64,000 nt of DNA from Aquabacterium sp. (lineage in GTDB: Bacteria; Pseudomonadota; Gammaproteobacteria; Burkholderiales; Burkholderiaceae_C), in assembly GCF_016234775.1 (NCBI RefSeq), contig NZ_JACRAH010000031.1:1-64000 (forward strand), read 5' to 3'. This document shows, piece after piece, positions 9,075-19,214 of the stretch. Position 1 is the first letter of the stretch; each line of letters starts with the position of its first letter. A model generated the notes under the pieces. That model saw nothing but the letters and a program-made list of their open reading frames with translations, did no database searches and was not told the DNA's origin. Position numbers and translations under genes: made by a program.

Positions 9075-11378
9075 TCAGAATGCCGTGCCGATCTGGAACT
9101 GGAGTTTTTGTATTTTATCTTGATCGAAGTAGCGGAATGGCTTGCCGTAGCTCAGCTTGAGCGGACCGACCGGCGAAACCCAGCTGATACCAACACCTGT
9201 GGACGCGCGGAATTCCTTGAACTTGATGGGCTCGTTCTCGCCCCAGACATTACCGGCATCCACATACCCAAACAGGCGCAAAGTGCGATCATTGCCTGCG
9301 CCGGGGAACGGCACATACAACTCGTGGTTCAGGTTGATACGCTTGTTGCCCCCGATGTAGGAGCCCAGCGCATCAACCGGACCCAAAGTACCTTGCTCGA
9401 AACCTCGAACGGACCCCAGACCACCGCCAGTGAAATTTTTGAACACCGGATACGGCCGCCCCTGCAGCCCGACACCATAGGCCAGTTCGCTGTTGAAGCT
9501 GAAGGTGTAGCGATTGGTCAGCGCAAAGTGCTGCTGGAACTGGTAGTCAGACCTCAGGTAGCGTGTATCACCCAGGGCCCCCCATTCGAGGTTGACACGC
9601 TGGTATCGACCAGTCGACGGCGCAATCACACTGTCTCGCGAGTCACGCTGCCACGCTGTGGTGAGGGGAATGGACAGGCTACGCTCACCAAAGGTTTCGC
9701 GGTGAATCTGATAGCTCAGCGGCAAACCGATTGTGCCTTTGATGGTCGTTTGCTCAGCACCGACACCGAAGAAGATGGTGTCAAACTCGGTATAGGGCAC
9801 ACCGAAGTTCATCTTTGCACCGGGCGTCACGATCTGGTAGTCACCGCCCTGCGAGCTCAACGGGCGCGAAGTGCGGTAGTAGACATCATAGGAGCGTGAG
9901 ATGCCGTTGTCGGTGAAGTACGGGTCAACCGTGCTGACGACGATGGTGCGGTTGTACTTGCTGGTATTGAGTTCAACCCCCAGATAGTTACCTGTACCGA
10001 AGACGTTGTCCTGCTTGACCGAGGCTGTCAAGGTGAACTTTTCTGCACTGGAGAAACCAGCCCCCAGCATCAAGTTACCCGTCGGCTTTTCTTCCACCGA
10101 AATGGTCAAGTCCACCTGGTCGGCCGTGCCCGCCACTTCCGTGGTCTCGATGTTGACCTGCTTGAAGTAACCCAGACGGTCCACGCGATCACGCGACAGC
10201 TTGATCTTCTGACCGTCATACCAGGCTGCCTCAAACTGGCGGAACTCGCGGCGGATCACTTCGTCACGTGTGCGAGAGTTACCTGCCACGTTCACGCGCC
10301 GCACGTAGACGCGACGCTGAGGCTGGGCCACCAGCACGGCCACGGCCTGTCCCTTTTCACGGTCCAGCTCGGGGCGGAACTCCACCCTGGCAAAGGCATA
10401 ACCGAACGCAGCAAAGCGATCCGTGAACGCCTTGATGGTCGACGCCACATCCTCGGCGCGATAGGCTTCGCCTGGCTTGATCGTCACGAGCTTGCGGAAG
10501 GTCTCCTCCTTGCCGACATAGTCGCCATCGAGCTTGACACCCGTGATCACATAGCGCGGACCTTCAGTCACATTGATCGCGATCGAGATATCCTGCTTGT
10601 CAGGCGAGATGGCAACCTGCGTGGAATCGATGCGGAACTCGAGGTAGCCACGATTGAGGTAGTAGGCCTTGATCGCTTCCAGGTCGGCATTGAGCTTGGA
10701 ACGCGCGTACTGATCGGATTTGGTGTACCAGGTCAACCAGCCACCGTTGGTCAGGTCCATCTGGGACAACAGCGTGCTTTCCGAGAAAGCCTGGTTGCCG
10801 GTGATGGTGATGCTCTTGATCTTGGTGACCTCGCCTTCGGTCACGGTGAACGTCACGTTGACGCGATTGCGCTCCGCCGGGGTGATCGTGGTCACCACCT
10901 CGACGCCATACAAGCTGCGCGTCAGATACTGACGCTTGAGCTCCTGTTCGGCGCGGTCGGCCAGCGCTCGGTCAAAAGGCTGCCCTTCGCCAATACCTAC
11001 ATCCTTGAGGGCCTTGACCAGGTTGTCCTTGTCGAATTCCTTCGTGCCCACGAATTCCACGCGGGAGATCACCGGCCGCTCTTCCACGACGATGACCACC
11101 ACTTTGCCGTCAATCTGAATGCGTACATCCTTGAAAAGGCCTGTAGCAAACAAGGAGCGCAAACCTGCCGCACCTTTGTCGTCGGTATAGGTATCACCCA
11201 CGCGGAATGGCAACGAGGCAAACACGGTACCGGCGTCCGCGCGCTGCAAGCCTTCAACACGAATGTCCTTGAGCACAAAGGGCTCGACGGCCCAGGCCGC
11301 CTGGAACAGGGAAGACGCCAGCAAGGCGGCGAGCAGGGACGGCTTGAACCGGACAGCAGTCATGGAAGGAATATGCAT
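9075..11378 (-). CDS. bamA: Outer membrane protein assembly factor BamA
   Basis: 767 residues. The signal peptide ends near residue 30 (QAAWA before VEPF). Five POTRA domains follow (about 31-425), starting FVLKDIRVEGLQR. A 16-strand beta-barrel makes up the rest, with the VRGFEQGTLGP loop-6 motif and a terminal Phe (IGTAF). BamA is the core of the machine that inserts beta-barrel proteins. It lies between rseP and skp. The chosen ATG at 11378 has an alternative five codons in, and neither has a clear Shine-Dalgarno sequence. The other Bam genes here are bamB and bamD at separate sites. Confidence 0.98.
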   Translation of the reverse strand: MHIPSMTAVRFKPSLLAALLASSLFQAAWAVEPFVLKDIRVEGLQRADAGTVFASLPFRVGDTYTDDKGAAGLRSLFATGLFKDVRIQIDGKVVVIVVEERPVISRVEFVGTKEFDKDNLVKALKDVGIGEGQPFDRALADRAEQELKRQYLTRSLYGVEVVTTITPAERNRVNVTFTVTEGEVTKIKSITITGNQAFSESTLLSQMDLTNGGWLTWYTKSDQYARSKLNADLEAIKAYYLNRGYLEFRIDSTQVAISPDKQDISIAINVTEGPRYVITGVKLDGDYVGKEETFRKLVTIKPGEAYRAEDVASTIKAFTDRFAAFGYAFARVEFRPELDREKGQAVAVLVAQPQRRVYVRRVNVAGNSRTRDEVIRREFRQFEAAWYDGQKIKLSRDRVDRLGYFKQVNIETTEVAGTADQVDLTISVEEKPTGNLMLGAGFSSAEKFTLTASVKQDNVFGTGNYLGVELNTSKYNRTIVVSTVDPYFTDNGISRSYDVYYRTSRPLSSQGGDYQIVTPGAKMNFGVPYTEFDTIFFGVGAEQTTIKGTIGLPLSYQIHRETFGERSLSIPLTTAWQRDSRDSVIAPSTGRYQRVNLEWGALGDTRYLRSDYQFQQHFALTNRYTFSFNSELAYGVGLQGRPYPVFKNFTGGGLGSVRGFEQGTLGPVDALGSYIGGNKRINLNHELYVPFPGAGNDRTLRLFGYVDAGNVWGENEPIKFKEFRASTGVGISWVSPVGPLKLSYGKPFRYFDQDKIQKLQFQIGTAF

Positions 11379-11390
11379 GCGAAAGTGAAC

Positions 11391-12800
11391 TCAGTGCGCG
11401 CCTATGAGGCGCGCCAGGTCGTTATAAAGGGCCAGTGACATCATCACCAGCATGATGGCGACGCCACCACGTTGTAGGCGCTCCAGCCAACGTTCGGACA
11501 CGGGCCGGCCCGTGACACCTTCGAAAAGATAATACATGAGGTGCCCGCCATCGAGCACCGGCAAAGGCAGCAAATTGAGCACCCCCAGGCTGACACTGAC
11601 CAGCGCCAGGAAGCCGATGTAGTAGACCCACCCCAGTTTCGCTGACTGGCCGGCGTAATCGGCAATCGTCAAGGGGCCACTCAGGTTCTTGACCGAAGCC
11701 TGCCCGATGAGCATCTTGCGCAACATGTCCAGACTCAGAACGGAAACATCCCAGGTCTTGGTGATCGCCCGGCTCAAGCCCTCCACAAAGCCATATCGAA
11801 CCTCGACTTCTGCAGCAGCCCGCCCCAATCCGACCTCGATGCGCGGCAACATCTGCCCTTGAATGTCTTTCATGACGGGCATGACCTGCACGCTCAGGGC
11901 CTGGCCTTCGCGCTGAATACGAAGATCCAATATCTTTGGCTGCCCCTTGTCCTGACTCTCGCGGATCAATCGGCGCAAATGGCTGGCGTCTGACGGGGCT
12001 TGACCATTGATCAGCAGCACAAGATCGCCGCGACGCAGGCCAGCTTTCTCGGCCGGGCCACCGGCGATCACCTTGTCCACCACCGGCTCGGCATAAGGCT
12101 CCGTCAGGCCGATGCGTGCCATCAACTCACCATCGACCTCGGCCACAGACACCTTGCTCGTCGCCAGCAGCAACTCCCGCTCGCCGTGCGCGGATTGACC
12201 GGGCGCAGCATGGCGCTGAACTCGCAAACGCAAATCCTGGCCCTTGAGCGCCGCTTGAGTCAGGAACCACTGGAAGTCATTGACAGAACGCACGCGCTGC
12301 CACTGCTCGCCAGATTCAGCGCCTTCGTCCGCAACCGCTCGATCGACCTGCACGGCCAGGATCTCGTCACCAGACTGAAGGCCGGCTTGCTCGACCAGGC
12401 TGCCTGCCTTGGGCTGCGCAAACAAGGGACGGATTTCGGATACGCCAGCCCAGTTCACGCTGGCGTACAACACCACCGCCAGCAGCAGATTGGCCAGGGG
12501 CCCTGCCACCACGACAATGGCACGCTGCCAGACCGGCTTGCGGTTGAACGCCCGATGCAACTCGGCGGCGTCCACCGCACCTTCCCGCTCATCGAGCATC
12601 TTCACGTAGCCGCCCAATGGCAAAGCGGACAGAACGAACTCGGTTTCGCCCTTGGTGCGGGACCACAACACGCGGCCAAAGCCAACCGAAAAACGCAATA
12701 CCTTGACATCACAAGCCACTGCAGCACGATAGTGCCCATACTCGTGAATGATCACCAACACGCCTATGGTGACAATGAAAGCCAGGACCGTTGTCAACAT
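11391..12800 (-). CDS. rseP: RIP zinc metalloprotease RseP
   Basis: 469-residue site-2 protease of the inner membrane. The zinc motif HEYGH is at residues 19-23 in the first membrane segment. Two PDZ domains lie in the middle, and the second catalytic motif NLLPLPVLDGGHL lies near the C-terminus. In E. coli RseP cuts the anti-sigma factor RseA in the SigmaE response and clears signal-peptide remnants. AAGGAG lies 8 bp before the ATG. It sits between dxr and bamA, linking envelope stress response and outer-membrane assembly. Confidence 0.97.
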   Translation of the reverse strand: MLTTVLAFIVTIGVLVIIHEYGHYRAAVACDVKVLRFSVGFGRVLWSRTKGETEFVLSALPLGGYVKMLDEREGAVDAAELHRAFNRKPVWQRAIVVVAGPLANLLLAVVLYASVNWAGVSEIRPLFAQPKAGSLVEQAGLQSGDEILAVQVDRAVADEGAESGEQWQRVRSVNDFQWFLTQAALKGQDLRLRVQRHAAPGQSAHGERELLLATSKVSVAEVDGELMARIGLTEPYAEPVVDKVIAGGPAEKAGLRRGDLVLLINGQAPSDASHLRRLIRESQDKGQPKILDLRIQREGQALSVQVMPVMKDIQGQMLPRIEVGLGRAAAEVEVRYGFVEGLSRAITKTWDVSVLSLDMLRKMLIGQASVKNLSGPLTIADYAGQSAKLGWVYYIGFLALVSVSLGVLNLLPLPVLDGGHLMYYLFEGVTGRPVSERWLERLQRGGVAIMLVMMSLALYNDLARLIGAH

Positions 12801-12857
12801 CGCACCACTCCTTGGAACATCATCCTCAGGTCAATCGACGATCGAGGCGTCATGCGA

Positions 12858-14063
12858 TCAGCGCGCCAGCCCAACCACCACGGACTCTGCCACACGGCGA
12901 GCCTGCTGATCCAGCGACAACAAACCTTCCACGGCCCCTGCCGCACCGTCGGGCACAACGCAGTCAGACAGCGTCTGCACGTTCACGCGATGAATCTGAT
13001 CAAAACGAATGCGGCGATTCAGAAAGGCATCAACCGCCACCTCGTTGGCTGCGTTAAGCACGCACGTACTGCCAGGTGCACCACGCAAGGTTTCCCACGC
13101 GAGTTGCAAGCCTGGGTAGCGGGCCGCATCAGGCTCACGGAAGGTCAGCGCGTTCAGTTTGGTGAAATCCAGCATGTCGGCACCTGACTCGATACGCTCA
13201 GGCCAGGCCAGACCATAAGCGATGGGGACACGCATATCCGGCGTCCCCAGTTGCGCCAACACGGAGCGATCACGGCAAACCACCATCGAGTGGATGATGC
13301 TCTGTGGATGCAACACCACGCGGATCTGATCGGGCGTCAGGCCAAATAGCCAGCGCGCCTCGATCACCTCCAGCGCCTTGTTCATCATCGTCGCAGAATC
13401 CACCGAGATCTTTCGCCCCATCACCCAATTGGGATGAGCACAAGCCTGATCCGGCGTGATGTCTGCGAATGTCGAGGGATCACGATCACGGAAGGGCCCG
13501 CCCGATGCGGTCAGGACAATGTGATCAATGCGCGCAGCCCACGTCGAGGCATCTTCAGGCAGGCACTGGAAGATGGCCGAGTGTTCGCTGTCAATGGGTA
13601 ACAAGGTGGCGCCGCCTTGCTTGACCGCGTCCATGAACAGGGCACCACCCACTACCAGGGCCTCTTTGTTGGCCAGCAGCAGCCGTTTACCGGCGCGGGC
13701 CGCAGCCAGACAGGGCGCCAGCCCGGCGGCACCCACGATCGCGCCCATGACGACGTCGACATCGGCATGGGAGGCCACCTCACTCAGTGCCTGCTCGCCG
13801 CTGAGCACCTCGGTGGGCAAACCTGCGGCACGCACTTTGTCACGCAACTGCGCCGCCAGCGACTCGGCCGGCATCACGGCATACGTGGGGCGATGTGCCA
13901 CGCACTGCGCAAACAGCTCGTCCACACGGGAGGCCCCGCTCAGGGCCCAGATCTCGAAACGATCGGGGTGGCGCGCGGCCACGTCCAGCGTGTTGGTACC
14001 AATGGAGCCCGTGGCACCCAGGATGCACAGGCGAAGGCGGCGATGATGTGTGTGATCAACCAT
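12858..14063 (-). CDS. dxr: 1-deoxy-D-xylulose-5-phosphate reductoisomerase
   Basis: 401 residues; the committed step of the MEP isoprenoid pathway, NADPH-dependent. The NADPH-binding GATGSIGTNTLDV is near the N-terminus. ALVVGGALFM and LPIDSEHSAIFQC lead into the metal- and substrate-binding ELDSEH-type region. The ATG at 14063 overlaps the cdsA stop by 8 bp. Supplying isoprenoid precursor beside uppS makes functional sense. ispG of the same pathway is also in this window. Confidence 0.97.
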   Translation of the reverse strand: MVDHTHHRRLRLCILGATGSIGTNTLDVAARHPDRFEIWALSGASRVDELFAQCVAHRPTYAVMPAESLAAQLRDKVRAAGLPTEVLSGEQALSEVASHADVDVVMGAIVGAAGLAPCLAAARAGKRLLLANKEALVVGGALFMDAVKQGGATLLPIDSEHSAIFQCLPEDASTWAARIDHIVLTASGGPFRDRDPSTFADITPDQACAHPNWVMGRKISVDSATMMNKALEVIEARWLFGLTPDQIRVVLHPQSIIHSMVVCRDRSVLAQLGTPDMRVPIAYGLAWPERIESGADMLDFTKLNALTFREPDAARYPGLQLAWETLRGAPGSTCVLNAANEVAVDAFLNRRIRFDQIHRVNVQTLSDCVVPDGAAGAVEGLLSLDQQARRVAESVVVGLAR

Positions 14064-14979
14064 GGCACAGGGTCATCAAGGCCAGCGACAAGGGCAACAC
14101 CGGCAGCAAGGCATCAATACGGTCGAGCACACCACCATGCCCAGGCAGCAACTGGCTGCTGTCCTTGGCGCCAGCCTGACGCTTGATCAAGGATTCGAAC
14201 AGATCCCCCACCACGCTCATGCCAGTCAGAAAGGCCAGTGCGGCCAGCATGCCCACAGGCCCCAGGCCCATGAGCAAACGACTGTACAGGCTGGGTGAGT
14301 CCACGCCGATATTGCGGTCAATCCAGATCCAGCCCGCGGCGAGCAGACCCACGACCAGCATCCCCGTCCACACGCCCTCCCAGCTCTTGCCGGGGCTGAT
14401 GGACGGTGCCAGCTTGCGCTTACCGAAGGTCCGGCCGCCAAAATAGGCACCGATGTCAGCGGCCCATACCAGGCAAAATACCGACAGCAGGTAGTTCAGG
14501 CCCTGCATCTTGCTTTCTACCAGCGCCAGCCAGGCCAGCACCAGCAGTGCCAGGCCCAGCAAGCGACGCAGGTCCCGCGGCACCTGCTTCCAGTAAAGCG
14601 TGCCATAGCGCAGCACGGCCACCCCACCGATCACCCAGATGAGCACAGCAGCCAGCCAGATGAAGGCGGGCGCTCCGAACCCCACCAGCGGGTGCCCCCA
14701 GCCGTGTACATGGCCCTGGGCCTCGGACACCACAGCCTGCATCTGCCCCCAGACTGGCAACCCCAGATACTGAGCGACAGTGGCACAGCCCCCAGCTACA
14801 GCGGCCCCCATGATGATGGCACGCACACCTGGTGCGTCATTCAGACGCGACCACTCCCACCCCGCGGCGGAGATGAAAACAAGCGTCAGGATGGCAAAAG
14901 GCCAAGCGGCTTGCGCAGCCAGCGTAGGCAGCAAAATGGCCACCAGAATCAGGGCCGTGATGACACGTTGCTTGAGCAT
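14056..14979 (-). CDS. cdsA: Phosphatidate cytidylyltransferase
   Basis: 307-residue integral membrane enzyme making CDP-diacylglycerol from phosphatidic acid and CTP. About eight hydrophobic segments are seen. The CdsA signature appears near the C-terminus as SLIKRQAGAKDSSQLLPGHG followed by GVLDRIDALL. It starts 13 bp after uppS and its stop overlaps the dxr start. The order uppS-cdsA-dxr-rseP is standard in proteobacteria. Confidence 0.96.
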   Translation of the reverse strand: MLKQRVITALILVAILLPTLAAQAAWPFAILTLVFISAAGWEWSRLNDAPGVRAIIMGAAVAGGCATVAQYLGLPVWGQMQAVVSEAQGHVHGWGHPLVGFGAPAFIWLAAVLIWVIGGVAVLRYGTLYWKQVPRDLRRLLGLALLVLAWLALVESKMQGLNYLLSVFCLVWAADIGAYFGGRTFGKRKLAPSISPGKSWEGVWTGMLVVGLLAAGWIWIDRNIGVDSPSLYSRLLMGLGPVGMLAALAFLTGMSVVGDLFESLIKRQAGAKDSSQLLPGHGGVLDRIDALLPVLPLSLALMTLCHG

Positions 14980-14992
14980 CTATCGAGATCCT

Positions 14993-15769
14993 TCAGGCCT
15001 GAGCCCTGGAGCCGTTGTCTTCATCGCCACTGCCAATGGCGCCGTCACCCTCACCCGACGAGCCCACATCCCCGAATCGCCGCTCTCGCCGGGCATAGCT
15101 CGCAATGGCCTTGTCGAGCTCCCTGTGGTCAAAATCTGGCCACAGACAATCCGTGAAATACAACTCGGCATAGGCGCTCTGCCAAAGAAGGAAGTTCGAC
15201 AAGCGCACCTCCCCTCCCGTGCGTACAAACAAGTCAGGATCTGGCGCATAGCTCATGGCCATGTAACGCGACAATGCTGCCTCATCCAGTTGCTCCGGTC
15301 GCACGCCAGCTGCCATTGCCTGACGCGCCGCCTGAACGATGTCCCAGCGTCCACCGTAGTTGAAGGCGACCGTCAATATCAACTTGTCGTTGCGCGCCGT
15401 CGCGGCCTGGGCGTCCAGCAAGGCATGGCGCACCTTGTCCGAAACATTGTCCAGATCGCCCACGATCCGAATGCTCACGCCGTCGGCATTCATCTTGGCC
15501 AGATACTTGGACAACGCCACCAGCAACAAGCTCATCAAGCCAGACACTTCCTCTTCGGGCCGTTTCCAGTTCTCCGAGGAGAAGGCAAACACGGTCAGAA
15601 AGCCGATCCCACGGTCTACCGTCGCCTGCACCACCTTGAGCAAGGCATCAACACCAGCCTTGTGCCCAACGCCACGCGGCATGAAGCGCTTGCGCGCCCA
15701 ACGTCCGTTGCCATCCATCACGATGGCCACATGGCGGGGAACAAGGTCGGCAACGAGTGTCTTGGACAT
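14993..15769 (-). CDS. uppS: Undecaprenyl diphosphate synthase (cis-prenyltransferase)
   Basis: 258 residues from the ATG at 15769. It condenses isopentenyl units on farnesyl diphosphate to make the C55 carrier lipid for peptidoglycan and O-antigen. The catalytic Asp motif HVAIVMDGNGRWA, the GGRWDIV segment and the C-terminal RTGGEVRLSNFLLWQ and YTDCLWPDF-like motifs are all present. In-frame sequence extends 13 codons upstream but looks non-homologous. A Glu/Ser/Gly-rich tail of about 20 residues is not part of the fold. Confidence 0.96.
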   Translation of the reverse strand: MSKTLVADLVPRHVAIVMDGNGRWARKRFMPRGVGHKAGVDALLKVVQATVDRGIGFLTVFAFSSENWKRPEEEVSGLMSLLLVALSKYLAKMNADGVSIRIVGDLDNVSDKVRHALLDAQAATARNDKLILTVAFNYGGRWDIVQAARQAMAAGVRPEQLDEAALSRYMAMSYAPDPDLFVRTGGEVRLSNFLLWQSAYAELYFTDCLWPDFDHRELDKAIASYARRERRFGDVGSSGEGDGAIGSGDEDNGSRAQA

Positions 15770-15888
15770 CGGTTCAGCAAGAAATGAATCAGCCTGGCTC
15801 CTGAGCACATGAACTGCGCCCGCCAGAAATACAGCGAGGCGGCCATGCCGCCTCGGACTGCGTCGAGATTATGACAAAGCGCGGCGGC

Positions 15889-16449
15889 TTAAACGGCCAG
15901 CACTTCAGCTTCTTTACCAGCCACCAGCTTGTCGATTTCGGCGATGGTCTTGTCGGTCAGCTTCTGCACGTCATCCTGCGAACGACGATCCTCGTCTTCG
16001 GTGATCTCTTTGTCCTTGAGCAGGCGCTTGGCATGCTCGTTGGCGTCACGGCGCAGATTGCGCACAGCGATCTTGGCATCTTCACCCGCGTTCTTGACCA
16101 CCTTGGTCAGCTCCTTGCGGCGCTCTTCTGTCAGGGCCGGCATCGGGACGCGGATCAGGTCACCCTGCGTGGAAGGATTCAGACCCAGGTCGGATTCGCG
16201 AATGGCCTTCTCGATCTTGGCGCCCATGCCTTTTTCCCAAGGCTGCACACTGATGTTGCGCGCATCAATGAGGGATACGTTGGCCACCTGGCTGATGGGC
16301 ACCAAAGAACCGTAGTAATCGACCTGAACCTGATCCAGGATGCCGGGGTGGGCACGACCCGTACGGATCTTGGCTAGCTCGGCCTTGAATGCCTCAATGG
16401 ACTTGAGCATTTTCTGCTCTGCGTTTTTCTTGATTTCAGCGATGCTCAT
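15889..16449 (-). CDS. frr: Ribosome recycling factor
   Basis: 186 residues, near the usual 185. RRF splits post-termination ribosomes together with EF-G. The sequence starts [14 protein letters not shown] and includes the conserved [13 protein letters not shown] and the [11 protein letters not shown] hinge region. The ATG at 16449 has GGAG about 7 bp upstream; the frame continues upstream only by chance. It lies between pyrH and uppS in the standard order. Confidence 0.97.
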   Translation of the reverse strand: MSIAEIKKNAEQKMLKSIEAFKAELAKIRTGRAHPGILDQVQVDYYGSLVPISQVANVSLIDARNISVQPWEKGMGAKIEKAIRESDLGLNPSTQGDLIRVPMPALTEERRKELTKVVKNAGEDAKIAVRNLRRDANEHAKRLLKDKEITEDEDRRSQDDVQKLTDKTIAEIDKLVAGKEAEVLAV

Positions 16450-16536
16450 GGAGAACTCCGTGCGAATGTTTGACGACCTGACTGACAAACGCGTGAGAGG
16501 GAAAACCGGAAGACGAAATTGTGCCTGAACCAGCGA

Positions 16537-17247
16537 TCAAACGTGAACCAGGGTGCCTTCGTCTTCACCCTGCACCACGCGCTTGAGCGCACCGGGCTTG
16601 AAGATGGAGAACACCTTCAACGGCAGGTTCTGGTCACGGCACAGCGCGAAAGCCGTGGCATCCAGCACCTGCAGATTCTTGATCAGAGCCTCGTCGAAGG
16701 TGATGCTGGTGTAGCGCGTGGCAGACGGATCCTTCTTGGGATCAGCCGTGTACACACCATCCACCTTGGTGGCCTTGAGCATGATCTCGGCGCCGATTTC
16801 GGCACCACGCAGTGCGGCTGCGGTATCGGTCGTGAAGAAGGGGTTGCCGGTACCGGCCGCGAACACGACGACCTTACCCTCTTCGAGGTACTGCAAGGCC
16901 TTGGGGCGCACATAAGGCTCGACCACCTGGTCAATGCTGATGGCCGACATGACGCGAGCGGTCATACCTTCCTGGCGCATGGTGTCAGCCAGGGCCAGCG
17001 AGTTCATCACGGTAGCCAGCATGCCCATGTAGTCAGCCGTGGCACGGTCCATACCAACAGAACCACCCGCCACGCCGCGGAAAATATTGCCACCACCGAT
17101 CACCACAGCAACCTGGGTGCCCATGGCGGTGACCTCTTGGATTTCCTTGACCATGCGAACAATGGTCGCGCGGTTGATGCCATAGGCATCATCGCCCATC
17201 AGGGCCTCACCAGAAAGTTTCAAGAGGATGCGCTTATAGGCGGGCAT
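16537..17247 (-). CDS. pyrH: Uridylate kinase
   Basis: 236-residue amino-acid-kinase-fold UMP kinase that makes UDP for nucleotide and sugar-nucleotide supply. The N-terminal [11 protein letters not shown], the GGGNIFRG loop and the TVDAADP-like [13 protein letters not shown] segment are present. AAGGA lies 8 bp before the ATG. The 203-bp gap to tsf contains a hairpin, so pyrH may have its own promoter; family members are usually regulated by GTP and UTP. Confidence 0.97.
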   Translation of the reverse strand: MPAYKRILLKLSGEALMGDDAYGINRATIVRMVKEIQEVTAMGTQVAVVIGGGNIFRGVAGGSVGMDRATADYMGMLATVMNSLALADTMRQEGMTARVMSAISIDQVVEPYVRPKALQYLEEGKVVVFAAGTGNPFFTTDTAAALRGAEIGAEIMLKATKVDGVYTADPKKDPSATRYTSITFDEALIKNLQVLDATAFALCRDQNLPLKVFSIFKPGALKRVVQGEDEGTLVHV

Positions 17248-17415
17248 GCAGACGTCCTTGTTTGATGGCTTGTGGCGAGTTCAAAGGTTATCGCAACTTT
17301 GAATCCACCCAGACCTTGTGTCTTTGAAATACTGATCGCGCGATGGTTCCATGAATCGGCGATCCTTGTTCTGTAAAGCTTGAAGCCCCTTGAGGCAAAG
17401 CAATGCCGCATAGCA

Positions 17416-17438
17416 CAAGGGGGCTGAAAGCCCCCTTG
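17416..17438 (-). terminator. Hairpin downstream of tsf
   Basis: CAAGGGGGC and GCCCCCTTG pair over 9 bp around a 5-base loop, 12 bp after the tsf stop. The RNA-sense sequence after it is GTGCTATG, with no U-tract, so termination would be partial. It probably lowers read-through into pyrH. Confidence 0.55.
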
Positions 17439-17450
17439 TCTTGCGTCGGG

Positions 17451-18335
17451 TTACTGACCCTTGGCAGCGGCCAGCGTAGCGGCCACTTCAGCAGCGAAGT
17501 CTTCCTGCTTCTTCTCGATGCCCTCACCCACGGTGAACATCGTGAAGCCCTTGACAACCGTGCTGGCCGACTTCAGGTAAGCCTCGACGGTCTGCTTGCC
17601 GTCAGCAGCCTTCACGAAAACCTGGTTGAACAGGGACACTTCCTTCAGGTACTTCTGAACAGCGCCTTCAATCATCTTGGCAGCGATGTCAGCAGGCTTG
17701 CCGGATTCCGCAGCCTTGGCGGTGGCCACGCTGCGCTCGGTTTCGATCAGAGCAGCAGGCACGTCGTCGGACGACAGCGACACAGGCTTCATGGCCGCAA
17801 CGTGCATGGCCACGTCCTTGGCAGCGACGTCGCTACCAGTGAACTCGACCACCACGCCGATGCGCGAACCGTGCAGGTAAGCGGCCAGCTGGTTGTCACC
17901 GCTGAAGCGCTTGAAGCGACGGATGGTCATGTTCTCGCCGATCTTGCCGATCAGAGCGGAACGAGTGGCTTCCACGGTGGTGCCGTTCAGGTCCAGCGCC
18001 GACAGGGCTTCGACGTCAGCGGGGTTCTTCTTGGCGATCAGCTCGGCCACGGCCTTGCCGAAGCCCAGGAAGTCGTCGTTCTTCGAGACGAAATCGGTTT
18101 CGCAGTTGATCTCAACCAGGGCGCCGGTCGAACCATCGATGTAGGCAGACACGATGCCTTCAGCGGTCACGCGGGCAGCGGCCTTGGAAGCCTTGCTGCC
18201 CAGCTTGACGCGCAGGATCTCTTCAGCCTTGGCGAAGTCGCCATCAGCCTCGGTCAGAGCCTTCTTGCACTCCATCATGGGCGCATCGGTCTTGGCACGC
18301 AGTTCAGCGACCATGCTGGCGGTAATAGCAGCCAT
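17451..18335 (-). CDS. tsf: Elongation factor Ts
   Basis: 294-residue nucleotide exchange factor for EF-Tu. The N-terminal UBA-like region ([19 protein letters not shown]) and the exchange-core motif [10 protein letters not shown] are conserved. The length is typical for Burkholderiales. GGAG lies 8 bp before the ATG. It follows rpsB, but a strong hairpin with a U-tract sits between them, which probably sets the S2:EF-Ts ratio. Confidence 0.98.
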   Translation of the reverse strand: MAAITASMVAELRAKTDAPMMECKKALTEADGDFAKAEEILRVKLGSKASKAAARVTAEGIVSAYIDGSTGALVEINCETDFVSKNDDFLGFGKAVAELIAKKNPADVEALSALDLNGTTVEATRSALIGKIGENMTIRRFKRFSGDNQLAAYLHGSRIGVVVEFTGSDVAAKDVAMHVAAMKPVSLSSDDVPAALIETERSVATAKAAESGKPADIAAKMIEGAVQKYLKEVSLFNQVFVKAADGKQTVEAYLKSASTVVKGFTMFTVGEGIEKKQEDFAAEVAATLAAAKGQ

Positions 18336-18393
18336 TTGCTTTCTCCGTTTGAGTCAGGGGCGGTGTCATCACCGCCACACAGGAAATTCTGTT

Positions 18394-18423
18394 GAAAAAA
18401 AGGGGCTGATTGGTCAGCCCCTT
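18394..18423 (-). terminator. Perfect intrinsic terminator/attenuator between rpsB and tsf
   Basis: AAGGGGCTGA (18400-18409) and TCAGCCCCTT (18414-18423) pair perfectly over 10 bp around a four-base loop. In the transcribed direction seven Ts follow (18400-18394). It lies 20 bp after the rpsB stop. It is a textbook terminator located inside a conserved operon, so partial read-through or a separate tsf promoter is implied. Confidence 0.85.
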
Positions 18424-18442
18424 CTTGCTAGGTCAAGGAGCC

Positions 18443-19189
18443 TCAGGCAGCTTCGTTGACTTCCACGAACTCGTCGTCGCCACCAGCAGCAGCGGCCACC
18501 ACTTCGTTCACGGCGTTGGCCTTGCCTTCCAGCACGGCGTCAGCCACGGCCTTGGCATACAGCGCCACAGCCTTGGAAGAGTCGTCGTTACCGGGGATGA
18601 CGTAGTCGATGCCTTCGGGCGAGTGGTTGGTGTCAACCACGCCGATCACGGGGATGCCCAGCTTCTTGGCTTCGGCGATGGCGATCTTGTGATAGCCGAC
18701 GTCGATCACGAACCGGGCGTCAGGCAGCGCGTTCATGTCCTGAATGCCGCCGATGTCCTTTTCCAGCTTGGCCAGCTCGCGTTGGAACAGCAGGCCTTCC
18801 TTCTTCTTCAGATTGTCCAGGCCGGTTTCGACCTGTGCCTGCATGTCCTTCAGCTTCTTCAGCGAGCCCTTGACCGTCTTGAAGTTGGTCAGCATGCCGC
18901 CCAACCAACGCTGGTTCACGAAAGGCACGCCAGCGCGTTCGGCTTCCAGAGCAATGGTGTCACGAGCTTGACGCTTCGTACCGATCATCATCACGGTGCC
19001 ACGGCGAGCCGACAGCTGCTTGACGAACTTCAGAGCCTCTTCGAACGCAGGTTGCGTCTTCTCGAGGTTGATGATGTGGATCTTGTTGCGATGGCCGAAG
19101 ATATACGGGGCCATCTTGGGGTTCCAGAAGCGGGTTTGGTGACCAAAGTGGACACCGGCTTCCAGCATTTCGCGCATGGATACGGACAT
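18443..19189 (-). CDS. rpsB: 30S ribosomal protein S2
   Basis: 248-residue S2, needed for S1 docking and initiation on the small subunit. It has the N-terminal [22 protein letters not shown] and the later [37 protein letters not shown] region. The C-terminus is Glu/Ala-rich. GGAG lies 7 bp before the ATG. The roughly 150-nt leader holds a long-range inverted repeat, consistent with S2 autoregulation known in proteobacteria. Confidence 0.98.
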   Translation of the reverse strand: MSVSMREMLEAGVHFGHQTRFWNPKMAPYIFGHRNKIHIINLEKTQPAFEEALKFVKQLSARRGTVMMIGTKRQARDTIALEAERAGVPFVNQRWLGGMLTNFKTVKGSLKKLKDMQAQVETGLDNLKKKEGLLFQRELAKLEKDIGGIQDMNALPDARFVIDVGYHKIAIAEAKKLGIPVIGVVDTNHSPEGIDYVIPGNDDSSKAVALYAKAVADAVLEGKANAVNEVVAAAAGGDDEFVEVNEAA

Positions 19190-19214
19190 GGAATGCTCCA
19201 GAGGTTGTTTCTAG

